Positions 22,434-32,944 of a DNA stretch of 64,000 bases are shown piece after piece; the first letter of the stretch is position 1, and the number at the start of each line of letters is the position of its first letter. The stretch covers positions 221,863,380 through 221,927,379 of the forward strand of contig NC_133649.1 of NCBI RefSeq assembly GCF_009905375.1, in the 5' to 3' direction. Below the pieces are notes generated by a model. That model was not told the DNA's origin. It saw only the letters and a list, made by a program, of their open reading frames with translations, and did no database searches. Made by a program: the position numbers and the translations under genes. Source of the stretch: Apium graveolens (Eukaryota > Streptophyta > Magnoliopsida > Apiales > Apiaceae).

Positions 22434-24099
22434 TATTGGATTTTAAACACAGCGGGGCATGGCAAAACACTTTTACACATATAAAATCCAAATAAAAGCA
22501 TACAGATCATGAATAAAAATTCGAGGGATCGAATCTAACCTTTAAAAATAATTCGGAGACAACGATCAGAGATCCTTAGCAGTTGCTCCTCAAGTGTGAA
22601 GCACTCCACCGGTATCCACCAAGAAAACGATGTTAAGGAGGAGGAAGGAGGTGGAGAGAATTGGGTTTTCCAAACTTTTTGGGTTTTGTGTGGGTTAGAA
22701 TAAAATTAGGGTCTATAATAGTGTATTTATAGGCAAAATTTTCAGCTGAAATTTTCCCATAAATATTATTATTATTATCCCATTTATTATTCTCATAAAT
22801 AATTAAAACACCTTTTAATCATTAATCCTTTTTCTAAACACTTTAGAAATAATTCTCTCTCTTGATTTAATTTCCAAATATTAAATCCTTTAATTAATAA
22901 TATTAAGAACTTTTCTTAATTAATTTATAATCAATTAAATCTCATTTAATCAATTATTAAATTTTCCAATTAATTATTTATTTCATAAATAAATAATTAT
23001 TAGCCATTATTAATTAATTCCTCCACCATTAAATCATTCTCTTTTTATGGTGTGACCCTGTAGGTTCACTATTAAGCCGGTAGTAGAAATAAATAATAAT
23101 AAAACTATTTTATCATTATTTATATAAATTCTCTAATTTATTAAATATGATTAATTAATTAATCACATTTATTCTACATCGTGAGGGATACTTCTCACCA
23201 TATCGCACCTATCCGGATAATATGAATTCACTGCTTAGAATACCAAGAACCTATTCAGTGAATAGTTACCGTACAATAAACTCCTTCTACCCTACAATGT
23301 CCTGATTAAATACAAGGCATGGATCTCGTGTCAAGCCTATCTAATTCAATCACTTGCTTACCATTTACTATGCGTAGTTCTATGCAAATTAGAAACTCCT
23401 TTCTAATTTCATTCATTCTGGCCAGAGATTCCTGAACTAGCATAAGTGGATCAGCCTTGAACATTTGCTTCCTTCACTGGAAGGGGTAGATCCTTTATTG
23501 ATCATACACTATCTTCGTGTACAAATTCCTATACCCAGAAGAGCGCTAATAATTGTCCCTGGAGACTAAGAACTAAACCAAAGCATAGTTCAGTGTACAC
23601 AAGATGACTATGATGACCTCAAGTCTAAGGATACTTGTACAACTATCACTATGTGAACAACTGCTGACACGTGAGTGAACTCCATCAGTTGTTCAGCTGT
23701 GCGAATCATGTTCAGTGAACTTATTCTATAATAAGCACCTACATACTAGCTATAGTGTCACCACACAAATGTCTATGAGAACAGACATCCTTCATAATGA
23801 AGCAAGCATAGTATGTACCGATCTTTGCGGATTATTAATTACCAGTTAGTAGTCCTATGACCAGGAACTATTTAAGTTTAGAGTTATCATCTTTTTAGGT
23901 CTCACTATTATGATCTCATCATAATCCATAAAAAGCTTTACTCTAAACTATGGTATATCTTATTTAAACACTTAAATAGATAAATCCCGTAATAAAAACA
24001 AAACAAGTCTTTTATTAATATCAATGAAATCAAAACAGATTACATAAAAGTTATTCCTAAATCCTTATACATGATTGGACTTAGGACATATTCCTTTCA
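22434..24099 (-). repeat. 5' LTR of the Angela-like element
   Basis: This LTR is 1666 bp and matches 16110-17777 with scattered differences, for example in the TTATTATTATT run and near GCATATCGC. The target duplication GTTGA follows at 24100-24104. Confidence 0.9.
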
Positions 24100-25850
24100 G
24101 TTGATAAGGGGGATAAAGAGAAGGTTAATAAGGAAAAAGAATACTGGGTTCTCTATTTTGATGGAGCATCAAAAACGAATTCAAGTGGAGCAGGTTTGGT
24201 TTTACAAAGCCCTGATGGGTTCTTAATTGAGTATGCCATGAAGTTAGACTTCCCAACCACAAACAATGAGACAGAATATGAAGCTCTGATAGCTGGTTTT
24301 GGCTTAGCAGGGATACTTAGAGTCAAGAACTTAGAAGTCTGTGGAGACTCGAAGTTGGTCGTATCCCAGGTGAAGGGAGAGTTTGAGGCAAGGGATGATA
24401 CGATGGCTAAATATGTCCGCCTAGTAAGGGCTGTGATGACCCAATTTGATGAATTCCATGTTGAGCACATTCCAAGGGAGGAAAATGCTAAGGCAGATGC
24501 GTTGTCAAAATTTGCTTCGTCTGAGATGGAAGAAAGTTCTGGAAGTGTATACTATCGCGTTCTGAAAACACGGAGCATTGATATTAAGCTTGTGGCTCCT
24601 ATAGGCCTGGGGACGTCATGGATTGATCCCATTAAGGCTCACATTCAAACCGGCTGGTTACCTAACGATGCTATTGAAGCACGAAAATTGGTTGTTCGAG
24701 CACTAAGATACTATTTAAAAGATGGGATTCTGTGTAAGAGATCTTTCGTGGTTCCCTACTTAAGATGTCTCAGGCCTGATGAGGCTCGTTTGGCTCTTGA
24801 AGAAGTACAAGAAGGCATATGCGGGCAACACTTGGGGGCAGGGCCTTGGCTCATAAGATAACCTGTTTAGGCTTCTATTGGCCAGAAATGATGGTTGATG
24901 CCAAAGAATATGTGAAAAAATGTGACCGTTGTCAGAAGCACGCTCCAGTTGTTAGACAACCCCCCGAGATGCTGACCTCTATCAACTCACCCATCCCCTT
25001 TGCTATGTGGGGAATGGATATATTAGGGCCTTTCCCCATGGCCACGACACAAAGGAAGTTTCTGATTGTTGCCATTGATTATTTCACCAAGTGGATTGAA
25101 GCCAAGCCCTTGGCCAAGATCACAACTAAGCAGGTTGCACAATTCTTGTGGGAAAGTATTATGTGCCGGTATGGAATTCCCCGCATCCTAGTCACTGACA
25201 ATGGAACACAGTTCAACAACGAGGAATTCAAGAAGTATTGTAAGGAAAATGAAATCGAGTTACGATTTACCTCTGTAGCTCATCCGCAAGCCAATGGGCA
25301 AGCGGAAGTGGCAAATCGGATAATCCTGGATGGACTAAAGAAAAGGATCGAGAAGTCGAGGAATAATTCGGTAGATGAAATACTCCCAATACTATGGGCC
25401 TATAGGACTACCTGTAGGGTCACGACTGGAGCAACTCCCTTCATGTTAGCATATGGGGCAGAAGCAGTTATCCCCGTAGAGATATCACATTCCTCTCCCA
25501 GGGTTCAAGCTTTCAATGCTGAGGAGAATAAGGAAGGGCAAAGACTAGCCTTGGATCTAATTGATGAAGTTCGAGACGAGGCACATGCGAAAATAGTGGA
25601 GTATCAGAAAAAAACTTCGTTCTACTACAACCTAAGGGTTAAAGAAAGGTTCTTCAAACAGGATGACCTAGTCTTGAGGAAGGTGGAAGCTTCTGGTGTA
25701 GGACAGAAGGGGAAACTTGCCCCAAATTGGGAAGGGCCATATAAGGTCAAGAGTGTACAAGGTAGAGGAACCTACAAGCTGGAGACTATGGATGGTGTTG
25801 AAGTCCCGAGAACTTGCCATGCACAAAACCGGAAGGTTTACTATGTATGA
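24100..25850 (+). pseudogene. pol: Tat second RNase H and integrase
   Basis: The host frame resumes at the insertion edge. An archaeal-type RNase H follows with all four acidic sites visible (YFDGASK, NNETEYEAL, VCGDSKLV, NAKADALSK; about 24155-24510). The integrase then has a His/Cys zinc region ending KKCDRCQKH and DDE residues at 25017-25019 (GMDILGPFP), 25197-25199 (TDNGTQF) and 25305-25307 (QAEVANR). The C-terminal part includes WEGPYKVKSV, with a stop at 25848-25850. One frameshift at 24834-24840 (GGGGGCAGG), explained by a missing G, separates the two domains. Apart from that the stretch is open and well preserved. Integrase inserts element DNA; the second RNase H is a Tat/Ogre hallmark. 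Confidence 0.92.
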
Positions 25851-26279
25851 AGCCATTAAACATGATTCTCACTTGTCAAGGTGACAAGTAGGTTGAAAAG
25901 TACTTTGAAGCTTTGATTGCTTAGGAGTTACATGTTTTAGCTTTATTTTTTAGGATTATTAGGAGTGGTGTAAGGGATGAATCCCAAGAGTTGCCATAAA
26001 CTTGTTTTATAATTGTTTAGTTCATCTTATTATAAGAACTATTTGGTGCATGCAATATATGATTAATTTTGCTTATCTATTTTAGTACAAGTACGAGGAA
26101 AATAGGGGATAGCTTTTAAAAGGCTAGCAAACTAACAGTACAAGTACTTGAAAAGAATAGTAGAAAAGCAAACAAATAACTTAAAATAACATAATAAACC
26201 CCGAAGGGTAATAAGTTCCGAATACGACTAAGTCAATACATAAAAAGCCACGATGAGCCAAATAAGAAAAACAAACTAC
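25851..26279 (+). other. Tat spacer between pol and the antisense ORF
   Basis: There is no credible ORF here. It lies between the integrase stop and the end of the antisense frame, and both transcripts would probably terminate in it. Nothing else was recognised. Confidence 0.5.
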
Positions 26280-28130
26280 TCAAAGATCCTTGAAAAAGTC
26301 ATCATCAATGTTTCCTTCATCGGCAGCACTAGAAGAAGGAACGGGCGTAGGATCAACATCTCGAGGAGAAACAGCTGCGGCCTCAGCGGAAGTAGTAAGA
26401 GTAGGAGAAAGAGGAATATCATCAAGAAGAGGCTCTTTCCCAGGAATAACAGGGACTGGATAGGTGGTGAGAGTCACCTCCGGAATCTTCTTCCCAATCT
26501 CCTCCACTATCTGCTCCCAACAGCTAGAAAAGGTCTCTGGGAAGTTAGCATCATATTCAGCATTTAGGACATCCTGAAAGTCCTGAGATGCCTTATACTC
26601 AGCTATCACCTTAGACCGGGCCCTCTGAGCATCTAGCTCCAGCTTACGAACTTTCTCCTTTTCATCCGCCAGTTCCTTCTCTACCTCACGGAAACTAGTG
26701 AAGTTGGCCTCAGAAGCCTTGAGGTACCTATCCCTATCTCTCTCAGTAATGGTTAGGCTAGTCCTCACATCCTTCAATTTGTGAAGGGCAGCCTGGAGAT
26801 AGGTATTCATCTACACGAGCATATCCAAATACAGTAAGTAAGTATGAAAGAATAAAAAAAAAGAAACGAGGAAGAGGCTTACAGAAGCCACGGCCTAAGC
26901 ACCCAGACGCTCAATCTGTAGGTCATCAGAAGACTCTACTATCTCAGCCCTGTCACGAGGCGTAATCACACTCTCAGACCAAACAGCTGCAGTCTCGGAA
27001 CTCCCTACCACTGTGTCCCTCCTCTGAAGGCCCCAAGTTACGGTAAAAGGAGAGGTATCCTCATTAAGGCTAAGAGGCCTCTGGGATAAAAAGGTAGGGA
27101 CGACCTCCTGAACCGTGACTGAAGGGCCGTCACCAATCCTAACCCGCTTGTCGCGGTGGGTCTCAACAGCAGAGCCCTTGGCAGCACGGGCCTCCCGCTT
27201 CTTGAAGATCGTGTCCAAAGCTGCCCTAGCTGCAGAAAGATGCAGGCATGTAAGAAGAAGGACAAATAAGGAATTAAGAAAATGGAACAAAAAGGGGAAA
27301 GAAATACCCTCGGGACCAAGGTCACTTAGACCTAAACCTTGCAAATTACCCTCTGAAAGGATGAGAGCGCAATGATGCAAGTTATCAGCTGTGATGGCCT
27401 TGATGGCCGTATCCTCATCTATCCCCAATTTTAGGTCTCTCAAAGATCCGTCTATACTTTTTGAGAAGTTGGGCCTGAAAAAATGCTCCCAACCCTCCTC
27501 GGAATCCAGAAACACATAAAATCACTCGCTCTTCCACGTTGGATACGAGTCAGGGTTGGTGCCAGAAATAAAGCAGGAGCGGGCCAAGGATCTATGAACT
27601 ATTTTGACCCATCCTTGGTCCTCAGAAGCATTTACAAATTTAAATAAATAACGAAAGACACAAACATTAGGCTCAAAACCTTGTTTACGAGATTGGGCCA
27701 TATAACAGTGAATAAAACGCCAAGAATTGGGTGTGAGTTGGGTCGGACAGACTCGGGCCTCAGCCAAAAGGCGAAAAATGAAAGGATGAGGAGGAAGGCG
27801 AAAACCAGTATAGAAGGTTTCCTTATAAACCCGAATGGCCCCAGGCTTTGGGTAGCAGGCCCTATCATTTGGGCCTGGAGCCTCGGCCCTATAAGGGTGA
27901 GAAATGCCAAAAAGGCGAGCTATGGTACCTACTTGTTCTGGACCAAATCTAGAAGGATAATTATATGCATCTAAGTGTAACATGTTAGGGAAGGCTTGCC
28001 CGAATTCGGTTAAAAGATCCCTAAGAGAAATAACTGAGGAATGTACAAGAGATTTTTTACCTCGGCTAGCCCTAGATGGACGGGCAACAACTTGGGGAAC
28101 ATGGGAGTGAGATGAATCGGAATCCGCCAT
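26280..28130 (-). pseudogene. Tat antisense ORF (Transposase_28-like, intron-bearing)
   Basis: The minus-strand ATG at 28130 opens MADSDSSHSHVPQVV. A domain with SLRDLLTEFGQAFPNML, FRLPPHPFIFRLL and TQLTPNSWRFIHCY follows; its wording recalls the putative gypsy-type transposon domain PF04195. A TGA at 27522-27524 interrupts the same frame, which then continues (FLDSEEGWEHFF). A GT-AG intron is likely at about 27230-27309, with a pyrimidine-rich end TTTCTGCAG. A TAG interrupts near 26895 and another intron is likely to about 26811. The last exon, from 26810, is a charged coiled-coil-like helix (RDRYLKASEANFTSFREVEK) with an acidic end. Extra antisense ORFs after pol are known in Tat elements; their function is unknown. 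Confidence 0.75.
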
Positions 28131-28336
28131 GGATAAAGACAGAAACCCAGGAAGCTCTTGAAGGTAAGCGAAGAAGATGAAGATTCAAACGAAATCTTCA
28201 AAATAAGCCCAGAAAGCGGTGGTGTAGAAAGCCGGAAATCGCTTTGAGGTGGCGATTCTTGAGAGAATAATTGCAGAGTAGAGGCGAAGAAAATTTGTGA
28301 AAGTAAAGTGTGAGAAATGAACTCACACTCCACCCC

Positions 28337-28343
28337 TTATATA
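28337..28343 (-). promoter_or_regulatory. Candidate TATA box of the antisense ORF
   Basis: TATATAA on the minus strand lies about 205 bp upstream of the antisense ATG in GC-richer surroundings. It would give the antisense ORF its own promoter, separate from the LTR (inference). Confidence 0.5.
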
Positions 28344-28448
28344 GAAGAGCCTGAGTAAGCACAAACGTATTTGGGCCTCAAGAAATGGGCCTAATAAAGG
28401 CGGGAAGCCCATAAAAATTGAATTTTGAAAAGATCTATAATGTTCTCG

Positions 28449-28998
28449 AAAAGCCTCAACCACGCCCAGAGTGCATGCTTCCTAGGCGTGGTACCAAACA
28501 TGTCTCCTAGGCGTGGGTTCACAACGCCTAGGATCTATGAACAAATCTGCCTTCAACAACGCCCAGGGAGCATTGTTCCTAGCCGTTGTTAGAAGCGTGG
28601 CTCCTAGGCGTGGATCAACAACGCCCAGGAAGCATCAGCCTCCAACAACGCCCAGGGAGCATTGTTCCTAGCCGTTGTTAGAAGCGTGGCTCCTAGGCGT
28701 GGATCAACAACGCCCAGGAAGCATCAGCCTCCAACAACGCCCAAGAAGCAAGTTTCCTAGACGTTGTTAGGAAACTGTCTCCTAGGCGTGGATCAACAAC
28801 GCGCAGGAAGCATCAGCCTCCAACAACGCCCAGGAAGCAAGTTTCCTAGACGTTGTTAGGAAACTGTCTCCTAGGCGTGGATCAACAACGCCCAGGAAGC
28901 ATCAGCCTCCAACAACGCCCAGGAAGCAAGCTTCCTCGACATTGTTAGGAAACTGTCTCATAGGCGTGGATCAAAAACGCCTAGGATGTATTGAGCAG
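28449..28998 (+). repeat. 89 bp tandem hairpin repeat in the Tat 3' region
   Basis: Five consecutive units of 89 bp (28554, 28643, 28732, 28821, 28910) are preceded by a degenerate start from 28449. Each unit carries CAACAACGCCCAGG with a near-complement about 25 bases on (CCTAG..CGTTGTT). It also carries CCTAGGCGTGG facing CAACGCCCAGG across a short loop, so each can form two hairpins. The first two units are nearly identical; the next three form a second subtype. Tandem repeats in the 3' UTR are known in Tat/Ogre elements. Confidence 0.9.
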
Positions 28999-29459
28999 CA
29001 AAAATTCTATTTTTCTGATTATTTAATTAATTAGAAAAATGGGTTAAAATAGGGAAAATTGCTAAAAAAAAATCCCAATAAATAGGGAAAATAAGCAAAA
29101 AAATCCCAGAAAATCAGGAAGATTAAAAAATAATTTTCAAATTTTATTTTTGTTGAAAATTCTTGAAAAAAAATTAAGGAAAAAATCCCCGGAATTAAGG
29201 GAAAATTCTTAAAAAATCGGATAAATCCCAGAATTAAGGGAAAAATTCCTGAAAAAATACTAGAAAATTCCTAAAAATAGGGAGAAGGTAAGAAAATAGG
29301 GAGGGAAGTTTTTTAACAAGCCCTGGAGCCGCGCACAAGGCAAATCGTTGTAAACGTGTAGGTCGCTCCACACTTTACGCAAAACGATACCCTGTAAGGA
29401 AAAAAATGAACTTAACTTTCGCGAAATCTTATACGATTTCCCAAAAGTTGGGGGGCAAA
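28999..29459 (+). other. A-rich Tat 3' UTR ending in polypurine tract
   Basis: This is A-rich sequence with loose repeats of AATCCC and GAATTAAGGGAAAATTC (28999-29290) and no ORF. The polypurine tract TTGGGGGGCAAA at 29448-29459 directly precedes the LTR start TGATAGGG. Confidence 0.8.
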
Positions 29460-29980
29460 TGATAGGGATAAATAAATCCTGATAATTAAATATTACAGTA
29501 ATTATAAAAGGTTTGGGCTGCAAGGCCCAATAAGAAGATGTATTACATTCAGACCAAAAAGGTAAACACATTGATCAGGCCTGATGGATCAGATCAGGCC
29601 TGATGGAACAAAGAATGCCCCAAAACCCTGAATATTAATTAATTTCGTAATTAATTAATAAGGGAAAAATCAGCTATTGAGAAGAGCCCCGATAAGGATA
29701 TAAATCCTTGCAGATTAGCCTCAGAGGGACCTGAAAGGATAAAGAATCAGTTTCCTTCTATTTAGAACTCCAAAGTTCATTCTAATTATGAGACTCACCC
29801 CACAAATCAGAACTACGTTTTTTGACTTAATTCTCTAATTCACAGAGATACGTAGACATCTCGTAAAGGCAGAGTTAAGCTACGAAACACGAGAGCAGCC
29901 ATTAAAGGCCTTGAGCTCCCGAACCTTAGCAGTAAATACAGCAAATAATAATCTTAGTTTTTTATCCATAACAGTATACA
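29460..29980 (+). repeat. 3' LTR of the Tat element
   Basis: The LTR starts TGATAGGGATAAATAAATCC after the polypurine tract. Its end is approximate, at ATAACA (29973) or TATACA (29980), because the partner LTR is outside the window. It contains two perfect 12 bp palindromes and a TATA box (29699-29705). A size of about 0.5 kb is short for the lineage but plausible. Confidence 0.75.
29574..29604 (+). promoter_or_regulatory. Paired ATCAGGCCTGAT palindromes in Tat U3
   Basis: The perfect 12 bp palindrome ATCAGGCCTGAT occurs at 29574-29585 and 29593-29604, with start points 19 bp apart. It lies about 95 bp upstream of TATAAAT (29699-29705). Position suggests a dimeric factor site; this is inference. 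Confidence 0.55.
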
Positions 29981-30001
29981 TTTTTTTTGTCGGGAGTGTA
30001 T

Positions 30002-30048
<47 letters not shown>

Positions 30049-31378
30049 TTAATCAATATATTCATATAAGTTATATATCATTCTAAACATATTATAGACT
30101 TATATGTAGATATCATATAAATTTAATATTTTAAAGATAACAAGATGGCACTAAAAAATACATAAAAATAATTTTGTTTAAAAAATTAAATATGTTTGAA
30201 TAAATTTAAAATTTAACTTAATTTAGAAAAAAAATAATATAAATGTTTTTCATTTTTTAAAAAATTAATAAAAATGTTAATAAAAAGTTCGAACTAAAAA
30301 TAGACTTTAGATTATTTATATATCCGCATAGTATTCCTTGTATTTAGATCCAGATATTTACGTTTAAATATTTTTGAACTTGGATTCAATTAAAGATTAA
30401 ATTTTCGAATTCGGGTATACGTAAACTTGTATTCGTGCCTAAACTGTTTGACAACATTAAAAAGAAGAATTACTGCCCACATTGATGTGAGAAATAAAGT
30501 CTTTATCATTTCAGGTATTACCAATTTTGGTATCTTAATGTTCACTACTGTCATTAAAGTACACTCAATTAATTTTATGTGGCTCCCGAAACAAAAGAAT
30601 TATGTACAATGAATAACTTAACCAAACATATAGGATTTTAAAATATCAATTGCCATATGTCTTCATCACTTCAGTATAATTTATATGATTTTACAAAAGT
30701 CCCTCATGTGTTAGCTCTTTTATTTTAAGTAGCATTATATTTAAAACGTGATTTATTTCACTTTTAATAATAAACAAAAATATTTCTAAATCTGATAATC
30801 TTTTGAATAATAAAAACATGATATACGTATTAAACCCTACTAAAAAAATTAGCATTTCTAGATTAGCTGATATGTGTTTTATGGAATAAAAAGTTACAAC
30901 TGAACATGTTGATAAACTATATACTTGAAAAACTAAAAGAAACAAAAGCCCATGTAAATTGTAATGGATACCAGTAGCGCCTATAGATATTTTATGCATA
31001 AAAACATATTAGTCTTCAACTGTATACAAAAGAAGGTGCATATAAACATAAGAACTGCGTGAATTTTATATCAGAATTCAGAGGCCTTATATTAGGGATT
31101 AGAGGGGCTTGGGGTAAAGTTTTGAACATATTGGTGTTCTTTTATTCATAAGTGATTAAAATATGATGTTATATTAATATTATAGCGTGTGAATGCTTAG
31201 ATGAATGCTGAAGTGTAAAGAATTAACACGTATGTATTAAGTTAACAATAAATTGACGTATGTGGATATTTGTCAATGTTTAATGGCTAAGATTCAAGGT
31301 AAATTTAGTGATTAATTTGCAAGTTTTTTTTAGTTCAATAACTTTCTTGCAGTTTGGTTAAAAATTTAGTGATGTTTT
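29981..31378. other. AT-rich DNA without recognisable gene or element
   Basis: It begins next to an (AT)20 microsatellite (30006-30045). It has no open frame above about 100 codons and no LTR, terminal repeat or RNA gene that I can recognise. It may be host intergenic DNA, or the remains of an element too old to read. Confidence 0.6.
30006..30045. repeat. (AT)n microsatellite
   Basis: Forty bases of uninterrupted AT lie about 25-30 bp beyond the Tat LTR end. Confidence 0.95.
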
Positions 31379-32337
31379 TGTTAACAATAATATGTGCAGA
31401 AGCAAATATACGTATAGGTATGCGCGTGCAAAACAGATAATCAAAAAAGGAACGGAGACATGAAGCGTATTGTGAAGGATATAAAAACCCGAGTTCAGTG
31501 TGGAACTGTCTCCTTAAAGCTTATTAGCCCTCACCGTAGTGTGCGAGCAAAAAACCTCCCAGGATAAAACGGATTGCAGAGGCGATGCTGAAGGTCAGCA
31601 CTCTTAGCGAGTTTGAAAGCGAGCAAGAAACTATCACGGGTTAGAGAATAGGTGTTTAGGAACAGCTGTGTATTTGTGTGTTTAACCCTAACGCCCTAAA
31701 TATGTTTATATAGGGAGGAAAAACTTGTGCGCTACATAATTGCCATAATTAATTAAAACGCGTTAATTAATTAGGTCGGTGGTCAATTAATTATTATTTA
31801 TTAATTAATTCGATTGACACAAAAAAAACATAAGTCAATTTATTTGAGCTCAGGCCCAACGGAAAATAAAAATTAGCAAAACAAGTTCGGCGTTATTCAG
31901 GCCAATTTTCTGCCACATTTGCGTCCGTAGGTCGCACACGCGGAAAGCCCGAAGGCTTGCGAAACCTCGAATTTCCCCTCGAAATCCCACAATTTGCACC
32001 CCCCCCCGCGCCCGCATAGGTGATGGAGCAACACATAGACAACAGAAGTGAACACTACATATGTGTATTGCTATATAAAGCTAAGGAAATCTCTTTTCCT
32101 TTTCAATGTGGGACTTAAGGTTTTATAGCTCATTTTCCACTCTTAAGGGACCATCTTTGGATAATCATATCTCACTCATCCCTTAATTATTTTGAGTGAT
32201 TCAAAGTGCCTCGGAAAGCTCTCGTGAAGGAGAACACATTCCAAGCGTCACTCGTTGCACACACGCAACAACCAACCACTCAAGCGCGGCTCAAAATGAC
32301 TCGACAATGTGGGGTGTAATACCCACATTTTCTAACA
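31379..32337 (-). repeat. 3' LTR of the Tork-like element
   Basis: This LTR is 959 bp, running on the minus strand from TGTTAGAAAATGTGGG to TTGTTAACA. It has a TATA box, TATATAAAC (minus, 31704-31712), conserved in the other LTR at 37605-37613. A C-run (about 31999-32006) and an AATTAATTAA inverted repeat near 31747-31775 are also present. Confidence 0.88.
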
Positions 32338-32345
32338 ATCCCCCA
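32338..32345 (-). other. Polypurine tract of the Tork-like element
   Basis: TGGGGGAT on the minus strand directly precedes the LTR start TGTTAG. Confidence 0.85.
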
Positions 32346-32944
32346 CATGGGTGAGATTGATATTTCAGTAGCACACATCAGACAGACAGACACAGGGTTG
32401 ACTTGGTGATAGTTTCTTCGATCAGATATAGCATACGATAGGTAGAGAATGCTCATTGAACCTTTGCTCGAGTAAGCATACTGACTTTACTGGTAGACAG
32501 TAGACGTGTTTGTCCTTGAACTGTTCGACGGTTTGTGTAGACGATGATATACCAATCACTATATCTTTTCTAACTCGTTCAGCTCTCATGGGTATGTCCA
32601 TTGTGGTCATGGAACATCGTCCTGGTTCTGCAAGAGTATCTAAAGAATTCTGCCTCACAATTCTCTTTTAAAGCAGCCCCACTTCTCTCCCATATAGGCG
32701 ATCTTTATCTTATAGAGTAACCCTCGTTTACTCAACTGAATTCCATGTGTTCACTTCTGAACTTCATGTATTCATCAAAAATCATTAAAAGCTCAAAAAC
32801 TTAACCTGGTACCTTACGAGTCTCACTGTTTCTCATCATAGGAACAGGCTAGGGGTTACCCCCACAATGATTTGGTCATCATAATTTAGTTGTCCCATTG
32901 AACCAAGTTTTTGGGATTTCCAGTCAGCAATGGTTGGGTGACCA
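32346..32944 (-). other. 3' untranslated region of the Tork-like element
   Basis: About 600 bp lies between the RNase H end and the polypurine tract. A short open frame at 32422-32658 has no recognisable content. Nothing else is seen. Confidence 0.6.

Larger units (their letters stand above)
16110..24099 (-). mobile_element. Ty1/copia Angela-like retrotransposon, defective
   Basis: This minus-strand element is 7.99 kb. Its 5' LTR is 22434-24099, primer site 22421-22432, a long structured leader about 20600-22420, gag 19572-20588, and shrunken protease-integrase-RT sequence 17790-19571. The polypurine tract is 17778-17786 and the 3' LTR 16110-17777. The target duplication GTTGA is at 16105-16109 and 24100-24104. 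The LTRs differ at some dozens of positions by eye, so it is older than the 2037-15775 insertion. The ~1.67 kb LTR and gag wording (NLRIVLRIEKLEYVIDSP) suggest the Angela/BARE group; this assignment is from memory of the family. RT and RNase H are mostly deleted. Confidence 0.9.
1..29980 (+). mobile_element. Ty3/gypsy Tat-lineage retrotransposon, 5' truncated by window edge, split by two nested insertions
   Basis: The host element consists of three plus-strand pieces, 1-2036, 15776-16109 and 24100 to about 29980. In order they encode gag end, protease, RT, RNase H, a second (archaeal-type) RNase H and integrase. An antisense ORF, a tandem-repeat 3' region, a polypurine tract and one LTR follow. 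The dual RNase H, the DNGAS-type protease and the antisense ORF after pol are known marks of the Tat/Retand lineage. The 5' LTR, primer site and most of gag lie upstream of the window. At least two single-base frameshifts and two in-frame stops make it non-functional. The right boundary is uncertain by about 10 bases because the other LTR is not available for comparison. Confidence 0.9.

Noticed and set aside
28449..28998. Regular repeats resembling a CRISPR array
   Set aside because: The units are contiguous 89 bp tandem copies without unique spacers, lie in a plant retrotransposon 3' UTR and have no cas genes nearby.
29880..30065. Open frame over the AT microsatellite
   Set aside because: The predicted Ile-Tyr run is a microsatellite artefact; the same applies to 38006-38212.
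29981..31378. Host gene between the Tat and Tork-like elements
   Set aside because: Very AT-rich; no ORF above about 100 codons, no splice-consistent chain of exons and no known domain.
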